DNA of 64,000 bases from positions 14,815,275 to 14,879,274 of the forward strand of contig NC_079975.1 in the NCBI RefSeq assembly GCF_029852145.1. The letters run 5' to 3'. Each line of letters starts with the position of its first letter. Within the stretch, counting starts at the first letter, position 1. A program made the translations under genes and the position numbers. Below are positions 54,888 through 64,000 of this stretch, in pieces. The DNA comes from Microplitis mediator (taxonomy: Eukaryota > Arthropoda > Insecta > Hymenoptera > Braconidae). The notes under the pieces are model-generated. The model was not told the DNA's origin. It searched no databases and worked only from the letters and a program-made list of their open reading frames with translations.

Positions 54888-57800
54888 TTAATTTTTCAGT
54901 TTTTTATATCCCCATGGTAATGTATCTGGAGAATTCTCTTGCAACTTTCTTTTATCATCATTCCAACTCAGAGCTAATTTAGTTTGTTTAATCGTCTTAA
55001 CCTCATGTTTATTACTTCTAATCAGGAATTGGGGTTTAATAACATTGGTGTGCTTTTCAAGACAGTTTTTAAAATCATTAAACGTGATAGTTCTTAAAGT
55101 TGATCCTTTGACTCTTTTTGCTCTTTTTTTAGCTTTCATATTTTTATGAGTTCTGAATGCATACAGCTTAGCTCTAAGTCCTACAAACTCGCTCATAATT
55201 TCACCATTATTCTCGTCTTTCATGAGACCAACAACTTTTTTATTTACTAATGGAATATCATAAATATTGTTTGGAGGATAATCGGAGGTGTCAAACATTT
55301 TAATATCACGTTTAATGATTTCATATATATTCGGAACCTTAAAATAGTAAATTAAACTATCAGTATCAGTATACATAAGTTTTGATTCATCATTAGTAAA
55401 TTGTTTTTTAATGTAATTATAGTGAAAATCGTAAATATAAGTTTTTGATAAATCAAGTATAGTAAATCCAACATAAATTGGTTTATTAAAATTAGCTCTA
55501 ACTCTTTTTAACTCAATTAATAATAATTCTTTATCAAAAATGGTAAAACTATGGAAATTCGGTTTCGATATTAAAGATTTCGCACCATATCTACCATGCC
55601 ATTTTGTCACTAACTTAACATCTTTATATTTTCTCACATTTTCCATTGTTTTACCAAATACTGCATTGTTCATGAGCTTGTAAAAGTTCTTTTCAAATTC
55701 ATTTCTAGCATTTTTTCGACATTCTGTATTTTTATCAATATACGATTTTAACCATGCCGATTGTTTAAATTTTAGAACCCTATGAACTTTCACAAGCTTC
55801 ATACTTAGAGTAAGATATTGTTGCAGATTCTTATAATGTACAACATAATTTTTCTTAGAATAAAGCGTTGTTGCCAATTTTGCTTGTTTACAGTTCGGAG
55901 GTACAAAATGTTCAGGGCACAATGGTAGGTCTTTATGGAGCTCATGTAAAATGATCGGATAGTCTAAATCTACTTCTAATATATATCCTTCAGAACGATT
56001 AGCATTGAATAAAGTATTTATGTTATCAAGAGTAATATTTTCCTTCCATTTAAATGAGCTCTGAGGTAATGACATACTCATTGCACCCCCATACAAATTG
56101 TTTACATCAAAGTACATTAAATATGATTCATCTTTATTTTGATCGAAATCATCACCCATAAAACGATTGTTTGCTTGCGCATATCGATTTGTACATTGAG
56201 ATACTTCACCTCTAATGCCTTTTTCAATAAAGAGTATCATTTCCGCATCAGTCAATAACTCTAATTCAATATTTGTCATCTTTAACATTGCATCTAAACT
56301 AAGTCCTGGTGATGTAAAATAGTGTAACGGGTCTAGCTCATAAGTCTTCTGACAACTATGACGAAAGTTTTCAAAAATGTCCGCTAACAATAAGACATCT
56401 GTCTTCAAATACAAATCTGAATATTCGCCTAATGTTTTAATATTAAACTTATTCCAAACTTCTTGAGCATGATTGTAATCCTCATCGGATACATCATTAT
56501 CATTTAGCTTAGAGTAAAATAATTGTTTTTCTGGTAACTGTTTATCATCTAATTTATCAACACTATCTATGTATTCACAGGGAAACACACCTTTACGTAT
56601 CATTAATTTGAATTTATCAGGATCAGTATAGTATTTACGAGTTATTTGTTTGTCATCGTTAGTTAGATATGAAGCTAATTTTTCTATGCTTGATGCCATA
56701 AATCTAAAAGAATCTATGAAACGTAATTCGACTTTAGTTTTTCAATTGACTTTATAAATGAGATATAGCGTTCTTTATTTAAAGGTAAAAGTTTCGTAGA
56801 TCCTTTAATATCTAAAGCTATAGCTTTGATTATAAAATGTGAGTCATACCCTGATAAATTATGAAAAACTACAGATATTGTATGTGGTCGCTGAAAGTTT
56901 AAATTACAAGAGTTATGAGCTGGACCCCGGTATTTCCCTGTAAAATGACAGTGATCATGACATTTTTTTTCATTTGCTAATATTACTTTCGAGCAAATAT
57001 GACAAATATTCATAGAATTGTGATATCTTATTTCTTCAGAATTTAGTGGTTTCATTGCTATTCCACCCCACAGAAAACTGTTTACTTTATGTGCAAGATT
57101 TTCAAGTTTCCTTGTAAACCACTCAATACAATCAGGTGACCGATTTATTTCAAATTTACATAGAGTTTCTTCATAACTACAATGCGTGTACATGGCAATA
57201 CTGTGAGGGATATGTGTTTGAGAACCATTATCATTATTAGCTGACTCAGGTAACAGAGTGCACTCCAAATCAGCGTAAACAACAAACGGTACGATATCTT
57301 TGTATTTATAATTTTTAAATTTTAGTATTTTTCCCTCTTTCGTAGGCAGTTCCATTCTAATTTTATTAAATTTTATACAATCTAGCTTATGTTTATCAAA
57401 TGAGTTTTGATACTTAAAATGACATAAACACCTATCACAAAACGACAATTTATTCTTCTTTTTTGTAATTTGACTTTTAATCAATCGTGATAGATTTTTA
57501 ATAAGTGCAAAATGGAAAATTGGCTCGAAACTTTCTACATCATCATTTAAAGATTCACTAGCTTCAACCATTAATAAATGAATTACTGGTTTGTTTGAAT
57601 CGAAATTATTAGTTAAATATAATGGTATTACTATATTTTTAATTACCGATTTTCCATTTTTAATCACTGTTTGAGGATCTATACCATAAACATTTATAGC
57701 TAAATTATTCAAACTTTCATACTTCGCTATATCTTTTAATACTATCGGAAATTTTATACCTGCGTATTTTAGCTCTGAGTCGGAAAACTGAGGGTATGAT

Positions 57801-58657
57801 TGAGTTCTCTCAGGATGACTTGTGCGTGCGGGATATAGCACTGCTGTGACAGCCCACAAAAAGCAATAAGCATCGAAGTTTTCAATGTTCAGGACAGCTT
57901 TTTTTTCTTGAATGTCTTGAGGAAGACGCACATAAGTTGATATGCCTCGTACTTTCGCCATGCCAACTTCTAAAGGTGCATATCTAGAGATGTTTACAAC
58001 CAAATTCATAACTTCAATTAGACTCCATCCTGAGTCTTTCTGATTGAAGTCATCAATTTTTCTTAATAACACTTCATACACATTGTCCGTAAACCAACTA
58101 TGAAGGTCTGTCGTTGATAAAATTTCACTACTCTGCGTCTTAAAAGATTTTATTTCTTCAATCTTATCACCACCACCTTTCACATTCTCGAATAAACACG
58201 AAAGATTTAAACTAACTTTAATATTACCCTCTTGAAGAATAATATTTTTAATTTTATCGAATAATGTATTTTTTGAATCCATCAAAAATGTTCGCACATC
58301 TGTATGGCCTTGGTTTAATATACATCCGGTTTTAATACGGTTATTAAATGCATTTTCCAAGTCCTGCCACTGCACTAAACTTTTTGCAGCTAAATTTCCA
58401 CCAACTACAACTGAACCTAACTGAGCCAATTTGTCGATGTATGCATATGACACACCAATATTATGCTGTAAACTTTGCCGTTCACTAACAGTACTATTTA
58501 CGTTTGATAGTAAATTATTAAAAAGAATAATATTGTCCCTCAACATATTTTGACAGCGTAATATATCATGTTCACTAACTGTTGCACTCGGCTTTGTAAA
58601 TTCATTATATGCTTGAATTATTGTTTTAGTTAAGTTTGAAAATAATGCAGATGCCAT
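54888..58657 (-). pseudogene. POLB: Protein-primed DNA polymerase B, one frameshift
   Basis: Two abutting minus-strand frames form one gene of about 1250 codons. The first (58657-56714) has an N-terminal region of unknown role, a C2H2 finger (CDRCLCHF...FDKHKLDC), exonuclease motifs ADLEC (462-466) and NLSGYDSHF, and an embedded endonuclease-VII-like cluster (CHDHCHFTGKYRGPAHNSCN). Near 56745 a one-base shift leads into the second frame (56699-54888) with motif A YFDVNNLYG, motif B KLMNNAVFGK and motif C YTDTDS. These are the signatures of pPolB, which copies the linear genome from a terminal protein. No other break seen. Confidence 0.93.
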
Positions 58658-59384
58658 TTTTTCTTTTTTATTTGCTGTTGAAAATCACTTAATATTTTAA
58701 AGATGAAAAAATCGAATTATTCCTGTGGCGGAGAAAAACGAATTGATACTATTCTATTCTGTATGGTTTCTTTTATCCCCAATCAATTTTAACATGTCCA
58801 CAGTACTACATATCTTCAGAAAAAAAGCGACGTTTTGTTTTGATTATCTGTAGGAGGATGTGAGAAATTGAAAATATTATAATATTCTTAATTTTATATG
58901 AAAATATTAGTAAGTTATCCACGGATATCCTATGTAAATAGATGATTATGATAAGAATAGTCAACGACTCCTCAAAATTAAGCTAAGAGTTTTTAAAATA
59001 TTGAGATGTTGTTTTCAAATTTGGGAAGATGAGCTGTCACTATTATACTTAATCTAGTTTTCTGTATTTAAATCAATTGAGTCTCTAAAGATAAGAATGT
59101 GTGTTTGTTTCGGTAATCTGCAGCAGGATGTGAGAAATTGAAAATATTTAAATGTTCTTAATTTTAGAATAAAACATTAGTACACTATTCTTAGAAAAAG
59201 ATATGGAGAAACTTTGTGCATATCTCTGAGCTGGACTGAGTGTATGTAAAAACTTAATTTTTACCTGGTAACATCTTAATCTTCAATAATAATATTGCGT
59301 TTTCAAGTCATACCATAAACACCAGGTAGTTTGAGGGTATATGTTGGAGAGGGTAGTGATAATAGTATATAAACTGCTGTTTCC
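58658..59384. promoter_or_regulatory. Upstream region with a diverged ~70-bp direct repeat
   Basis: No gene. A block around GGATGTGAGAAATTGAAAAT occurs at about 58839-58912 and 59113-59185, each time followed by 'ttcttaatttta'. The rest is AT-rich. The repeats lie upstream of a TATA promoter (TATATAAACTG near 59368) and downstream of the polymerase start on the other strand, so they may be upstream control elements. Confidence 0.45.
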
Positions 59385-59834
59385 ATTATTTCACAATTCA
59401 TTTTAAAGTGAAAATAAGATTGGTAAGTTTCGTAAATCATATACAAAATAATTATTAATAATATCATTGAAAATTATCTCTATAATTTTATTTTTTCAGG
59501 AATAAAAACTTCAGTCACTCGACGCTTGTGAAACGATTTTTTAATAATGGAATCAGCTAAAAAGGTTTGAATATTAATGAATCTTTTTAATTTTTTACCA
59601 AAAATGGTTGAATATATTGTTCAATTTTTTTTTTTCTTTTTGTTACAGATATTTGAAAGTGCCTGTTACTTCCCGCAACTGTGGGTTGATATGTTCGGGC
59701 TTATCAACATGTGGAGGATTGTGATGAGTGAGGTTTGGATGCGGATATCAAACGATGAGTATATTGTTGATGGCTTATTCAGTATTAATAATGGAGTCCC
59801 ATGCATATTAACAGACATGGGGTTCAATGTCTGA
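59385..59834 (+). CDS. Small spliced gene, 67 residues, unknown
   Basis: A TATA box at ~59368 precedes a short untranslated exon ending at the donor GTAAGT (59423). The acceptor 'attttttcag' ends at 59499. Exon 2 carries ATG GAA TCA GCT AAA AAG (59547-59564), followed by a second intron (GTTTGA...TTGTTACAG, 59565-59648). Exon 3 (59649-59834) continues in phase (IFESACYFPQLWVDMFGLIN...) to TGA. The product is rich in hydrophobic and aromatic residues, with no recognised domain. The second donor is non-ideal, so intron retention would give a different start. It is probably an accessory gene of the Polinton. Confidence 0.5.
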
Positions 59835-59843
59835 GGGTTCATA

Positions 59844-60602
59844 ATGCCTGAAGATGTCAACCAGGATATTTGTGAATCTGATAAATATTTTTTCATGGAT
59901 GATACCTCAATGAGTCGTATGAATGCTACATTAACTCAAGAAGGCATATTTTCATCAACACCAGACGACAAAAGAGATTCCGAACAACAAATATCTGAGT
60001 TAAGTACTCCAGATGTTTATAAGTTTTTTATGGGTACCTCCCCACCATTATCTCCGATATCATCATCAACAGCAGCATCATCCGTTCTTTGGTGCTCTGG
60101 TGAATCACCATCAACATCGCCTAATCTTACAATTCCACCATCAGGATGGGTAACTGAGTGGAATTATGATCTTGAATCATCATCCTCATCAGACTTTGTT
60201 TGGACCTCTCGAAAATCCCCCTCAACATCACCAGATCTCATAATACCTCCATCAGGATGGGTAACTGAGGTGACACCTGATGATCAAGAAGTTGATGAGA
60301 TTTTCCATTTACAATCAACAGAAGAATCTGACGATAGCTTTTTGGATTATATGCATGGTCGTGCATTAGGACGACAACCTACACCATCACCAAAACAGTA
60401 CTCAGCGTCATCACGATCTACCACCTCATTCACACCTTCACCACAGCTATTACAACAATATCAACAACGAAGAGAACGAGAACAACAGCAACAACGACAG
60501 CAGCAACGACAACACGAGAACTACCAGGAACAACAACAACAACAATATTGTTATAATACATACAATTTAAATTTTAATGTTCACTTAAATATTTATATTT
60601 AA
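59844..60602 (+). CDS. Ser/Pro-rich protein with duplicated module and poly-Gln tail, unknown
   Basis: The ATG lies 9 nt after the stop of the preceding small gene, so one transcript may carry both. The 252-residue protein is acidic and disordered. It contains two copies of a module with SPSTSPNLTIPPSGWVTE and SPSTSPDLIIPPSGWVTE about 40 residues apart, then a Gln/Arg-rich stretch (QQYQQRREREQQQQRQQQ) and a short hydrophobic end. Acidic Ser/Pro plus Gln-rich composition is common in transcription activators, but no domain supports that. I do not recognise a homologue. Confidence 0.55.
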   Translation: MPEDVNQDICESDKYFFMDDTSMSRMNATLTQEGIFSSTPDDKRDSEQQISELSTPDVYKFFMGTSPPLSPISSSTAASSVLWCSGESPSTSPNLTIPPSGWVTEWNYDLESSSSSDFVWTSRKSPSTSPDLIIPPSGWVTEVTPDDQEVDEIFHLQSTEESDDSFLDYMHGRALGRQPTPSPKQYSASSRSTTSFTPSPQLLQQYQQRREREQQQQRQQQRQHENYQEQQQQQYCYNTYNLNFNVHLNIYI

Positions 60603-60902
60603 GTAAAGGCGGCGCTTGCTCTGTGCACGTCGTGTTTATTATTGCTCTGTCGAAATCTAATTATAAATTCCATCAAGTTATTAGTTAAATCTTGGCTGTG
60701 TTTTTCTTAAACAAAAAAATTTAGTGATTATTTATAACTAATCATAAACAGTTTGGCTATTTAGTGTAATTGTGATTGAATTAATTTAATCTAAACCAAC
60801 GTGGTTATAGGTTTGGTCATTGATTACAAATTTATAGACGTCTCAATCAATTTTCGCTCTTCTGGTGATCTGTGCGCTATTGTGGAATAATACAGAACTA
60901 AA
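60603..60902 (+). other. Probable 5' UTR of the non-LTR retrotransposon
   Basis: About 300 bp without coding frames between the Polinton accessory gene and the start of ORF1. The GC-richer start ('ggcggcgcttgctctgtgcacg') may be the element's 5' end and internal promoter. The exact boundary with the Polinton is not visible. Confidence 0.4.
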
Positions 60903-62175
60903 ATGACTAAACCAATCTGTGCATTATGTTATGCAGCTGTCGAAAAGGTAGGGGTCAGCGTATCATCCAAATGTAAAAATAATCACATATTTCATATTGA
61001 TTGTGTAATTATTAGACTGTCACTTGATGATACTGCGGATGTAACAACTGCTGTAAAATAGTATATTACATACCTAGGCCAGTAAAATAAGAAAAGTCTC
61101 AGAGCACATGTAATTGTTGGCCGAGGCGAAGCCGAGGTTGACAAACATGTGGTCTGAGGCTTTCTTTTTTACTGGCCAAGGTGCGTATACTATTTTTCTG
61201 CTCGACGAAGCCGGAAAGTTGCAACTTCGTTCAGGGCAGCGGCCCGAAAGTTGCCACTTTCCGGCCGGAGGGCAGAAAAATCATTGTCCAATATGTTATA
61301 CGGAAAATCGAATGAACGACTTATTGGATAAATTTGAGATCAGTATTAATAATTTAAATGAAATTAAGGATACAATAAAAGGAATTGATAATAAAGTTTA
61401 TACACTAACTAAATCCTTCAGGAATCTTCAAAATGATCACAAACAAGCGAAAGAAGAAATTGCTTCTATTCATAAGAATATTGCTTCAGTTAGTAGAAGC
61501 ATCAATTCAATTAACATTGATGTGAGTGAAAATAAAAAATTAACGAATGAAATTGATGCAAAGCTATCTCTACAAGAAGCTCGTCTTGATACTTTTGAAG
61601 CCAAACTAACATCTAATTCTACTGAAGCATTGTCATCTGTTGACAGGGCATTAATGCTACGAATGGCTTGCCAAAGCGTGGCTAACCAGTTAGTTATCAC
61701 TGGGATTCCTGAAACTATCAATACTATGAATCAAAAAAATATCGTATCGTCTATTATACCTAAGCTTGCTCATGCACTTAATATTACCTTAAATCCAGAT
61801 GATATTATACAGGCTCAGCGCATGGGTGAAAAAGCGATAAATAATACAGCAACTACGGAAGAAAATCGAGTAAGATCACATGCTATATTACTTGAACTTT
61901 CAACAGTGACCAAATGTAACTTATTTATGGAAAAAAAGAAACAGTTGCCTGAGCTCTCATCGTCGGTTATTGACTCACAATTGCCGCAATGTAAAATAAA
62001 TATTAATCACCGGATTCCAGCGGAATTATATCAATTCCGAGAGAAAATCAGGAAGCAGTTTCCGCAAATTGATTCGAAATCTATCTGGATTGCAAATGGA
62101 GCTGTATTTATGAGAAAGAATGCTACTTCAAAACCAATGAAAATACTGCCTACTACAGATTTATCTAAATTATAG
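60903..62175 (+). pseudogene. ORF1 protein of the non-LTR element, split by a MITE
   Basis: ORF1 starts MTKPICALCYAAVEK and shows half of a PHD/RING-like finger (CALC...CKNNHIFHIDC). It stops at 61059 where a ~230-bp insertion begins. After the insertion the reading resumes with the missing Cys pair (HCPICYTE) near 61290, then a long coiled coil (residues around NLNEIKDTIKGIDNKVYTLT) and a C-terminal domain (VANQLVITGIPETIN...) typical of LINE ORF1 proteins that bind the RNA and act as chaperones. The frame ends at TAG 62173-62175, in the same frame as ORF2. Confidence 0.75.
61052..61285. mobile_element. Small palindromic MITE inserted in ORF1
   Basis: 61052-61197 is a palindrome with ends GTAAAATAGTATA.../...TATACTATTTTTC and an inner GGCCGAGGCGAAGCCGAGG block. 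A GC-rich stem (CCGGAAAGTTG.../...CAACTTTCGGG type) follows to about 61285. It is much richer in GC than ORF1 and interrupts the zinc finger cleanly. Confidence 0.7.
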
Positions 62176-64000
62176 CAAAACTTGGACTCTCACTCTACAT
62201 TAAATATCTCTGCAGATCTCTCACAATCGTCACAATCAAAAACAGTTCAATTATCATCAACTATTAATATATGCTGCCTTAATGCCCAATCACTTTCATC
62301 GTCGTCACACATTGATGAATTTCGAGACTTTTTTAGAAAAAACCCATATCATCTGATTGCGGTAACTGAATCTTGGCTTAATGATATGATTACTGACTCA
62401 CAAATTGCTTTACCAAACTATACGGTAATGCGTGTCGACAGGCGTGGAAGAATTGGAGGTGGAGTTATTCTTTTTGTTCGTGATGGTCTTTTAGCTCGAG
62501 TGTTAACCTCTTCAATAGCCTTACAAGCAGACAATGTACCGGAATTTATTATTTGTGAGGTCTGGAGTCCGAATCAACCAAAAATATTAGTATCAGTCGT
62601 CTACAAGCCACCTAGAGCTGGTCATTTAGATATGTTTTTTAATGAGTTTCGTGGTTTAATAACAGAATATAAGTTTGCATGTGTACTTGGTGACTTCAAC
62701 ACGAACTTATTAATACATTCTGGAGATGCAAATGATTTAATTGATATGTTTGCATTATTAGGCTTACAGATTGTTCCGCTGATGCCCACTCATCACACTA
62801 GAACATCTGATACGTGGATTGACCTATGTGCAACAAATTCTTTCTCGGCATTATCGGCCTAGGGACAATCAGCGCAGCCATTTTTATCTGGGCACGATAT
62901 GATATATATCTCCATTAAATATGATTCATTAAGATATACTGAAAGAATATTCTCTTACAGGTCATTAAAAAATATAAATTTAGATGATGCTGCAAATTAT
63001 GAAACTACTTTTGACTTTACGATACTTGATAGTCAAACCAGCATCGATTGTAAACTTTCTGTTGTGAATACATTTATCAATAATTTACTAGATGAGTTAG
63101 CACCAATGAGAATATATACTGCTAGACGTCCACCAGCACCGTGGTTTACAGCTGATCTACGTTCACTAAAGAAAGAGAGAGACGCCTGTTATCGTGCATC
63201 AAGAAAACACAACTCTAATGCGTTATTCTCAAGATATATTGACCTACGTCGTCAGTTTAAACAAAAAATTGAATCTGAGAAAGGAAAATATTTGAAATCG
63301 ATATTTGATAAATCTGGTAATACTCGGACATTTTGGAGGGAAATGGACAATCTTGGTCTAACAAGAAAAGGATCGCAATCACATCAAGCTATTCTGGTTC
63401 CTGCTATTGAATTAAATAAGTATTTTGCGTCAGTCTCTTCAGGTGACCCGCTACCAAACTCGGATTACTTTTTGAGTACATATTATGAAGAAAATTGTAA
63501 AACTCAGGAAATGGAATTAAATCTCCACTGTACTGAAAATATTGATGTGAAAACAGCATTAATGCGTATATCTACTCGAGCAACTGGATGTGATGGTATA
63601 CCTATTCAAGTTTACAAAGTACTTCAAGATATACTAGTGCCATACATTGTTTACATATGTAATACATCTATAAGTGAAAGTGTTTACCTAGCCATGTGGA
63701 AATTTTCTCTTGTAAGACCACTGCCTAAAGTGAAATACCCATCATCCCCGTCTGAATATCGTCCAATTGCAATATTATGCGCCTTGTCAAAAGTACTTGA
63801 AAGAATTATTTTTAATCAAGTTACAAAATATCTAATGAACAATAATTTACTAGACAATAGGCAAACTGGCTTTAAGGAAGGTATGGGAACACAAACTGCT
63901 GTCCTGAGGTTTTGCGATGACATTCGATTTGCTATTGACGTAGGAGAAGTTACCTTCGCAGTATTCTTTGACTTTACCAAAGCCTTTGATACTGTCGATC
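62176..64000 (+). pseudogene. ORF2: endonuclease and reverse transcriptase, partial, one TAG
   Basis: The frame continues straight from ORF1 after TAG. It has no ATG before the endonuclease, which begins with INICCLNAQS and shows AVTESWLND, GRIGGGVILFVR, VSVVYKPPR and CVLGDFNTNL as in apurinic-type endonucleases. A TAG at 62860-62862 breaks the end of this domain. The same frame then runs open to the window edge with RT features: EYRPIAILCALSKVLERI, a TGFKEGMGTQTAVL segment and motif A (FFDFTKAFDTVD) at the last bases. Nicking and target-primed reverse transcription are its tasks. Clade assignment (CR1 versus Jockey group) is uncertain. Confidence 0.88.

Larger units (their letters stand above)
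46930..60602. mobile_element. Polinton/Maverick (adintovirus-like) element, partly decayed
   Basis: The gene set is diagnostic: double-jelly-roll capsid protein, penton-like protein, adenain-like protease, PLA2 protein, A32-type packaging ATPase, chromodomain integrase and protein-primed DNA polymerase B with Polinton-type insertions. The order and divergent orientation fit large Polintons. I could not find the terminal inverted repeats, so the ends given are the outermost genes and promoters I would attach to it. Five genes carry nonsense or frameshift breaks, yet the protein-level match remains clear, so the insertion is not very old. Confidence 0.9.
60640..64000 (+). mobile_element. CR1/Jockey-type non-LTR retrotransposon, right end outside the window
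   Basis: ORF1 (zinc finger, coiled coil, RNA-binding-like C-terminus) is followed by ORF2 (apurinic-type endonuclease, then reverse transcriptase), the standard order. The sequence is cut by the window edge within the RT domain. It carries a MITE in ORF1 and one nonsense codon in ORF2. Confidence 0.88.

Noticed and set aside
46930..60602. Terminal inverted repeats of the Polinton
   Set aside because: I compared the flanks by eye and saw no convincing inverted pair; the ends may be lost or outside the regions I could match.

Overview
The window reads as nuclear DNA of an insect. It is strongly AT-rich, carries spliceosomal introns, and is packed with eukaryotic transposable elements. The mix (a virus-like Polinton, many long fold-back elements, hymenopteran-style non-LTR elements) would fit a parasitoid wasp, but nothing here fixes the species. 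There is no bacterial gene, CRISPR array or rRNA. Apart from one convincing spliced gene of unknown function (32776-35132, minus) and one possible exon (27289-27640), all recognisable coding DNA belongs to mobile elements.

Layout. 1-640: tandem satellite (~142 bp unit). 644-3558: a 2.9-kb palindromic fold-back element. 5150-15403: a young Ty3/Gypsy-type LTR retrotransposon on the minus strand, with near-identical LTRs, primer-binding site, polypurine tract, gag, a pol in the -1 frame behind an AAAAAAT slippery site, and a small arginine-rich third ORF. It is flanked on the left by a second, truncated copy of its leader. 15404-27288: no genes, but several composite inverted-repeat elements (16797-19641, 19909-21970, 23171-23998). 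27666-29680: a Tc1/mariner-like MITE inserted in the tail of a 5'-truncated, frameshifted R2-like retrotransposon, followed by tRNA-like repeats. 29681-32337: fold-back elements embedded in (TA)n. 32776-35132: the spliced gene. 35830-45593: nested fold-back elements, including a decayed relative of the 644-3558 palindrome.

47000-60602 holds a Polinton/Maverick (adintovirus-like) element. Left to right it has a small MEFI-type gene fragment, a spliced exon resembling GADD34/PPP1R15 (PP1-docking KVRF plus an eIF2alpha-phosphatase-type tail), major capsid protein, a small basic ORF, penton-like protein, adenain-like protease, a pX-like membrane protein, a PLA2 protein, then (plus strand) packaging ATPase, two structural or unknown proteins, chromo-integrase, then (minus) protein-primed DNA polymerase B. 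On the right are two small plus-strand ORFs behind a TATA promoter and 5' introns. Capsid gene, protease, polymerase, integrase and one unknown gene each carry a single or a few breaks, so this copy is a recently decayed provirus-like insertion and not an active one.

60640-64000: a CR1/Jockey-type non-LTR retrotransposon running off the right edge. Its ORF1 zinc finger is split by a small palindromic MITE. ORF1 and ORF2 lie in the same frame separated by one UAG.

In the Polinton the genes form a coherent virion and replication set: capsid, maturation, entry-type PLA2, packaging, integration and replication. The GADD34-like exon would be its host-translation module if it belongs to the element. 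In the LTR element, gag, pol and ORF3 are arranged for one genomic RNA with frameshifting.
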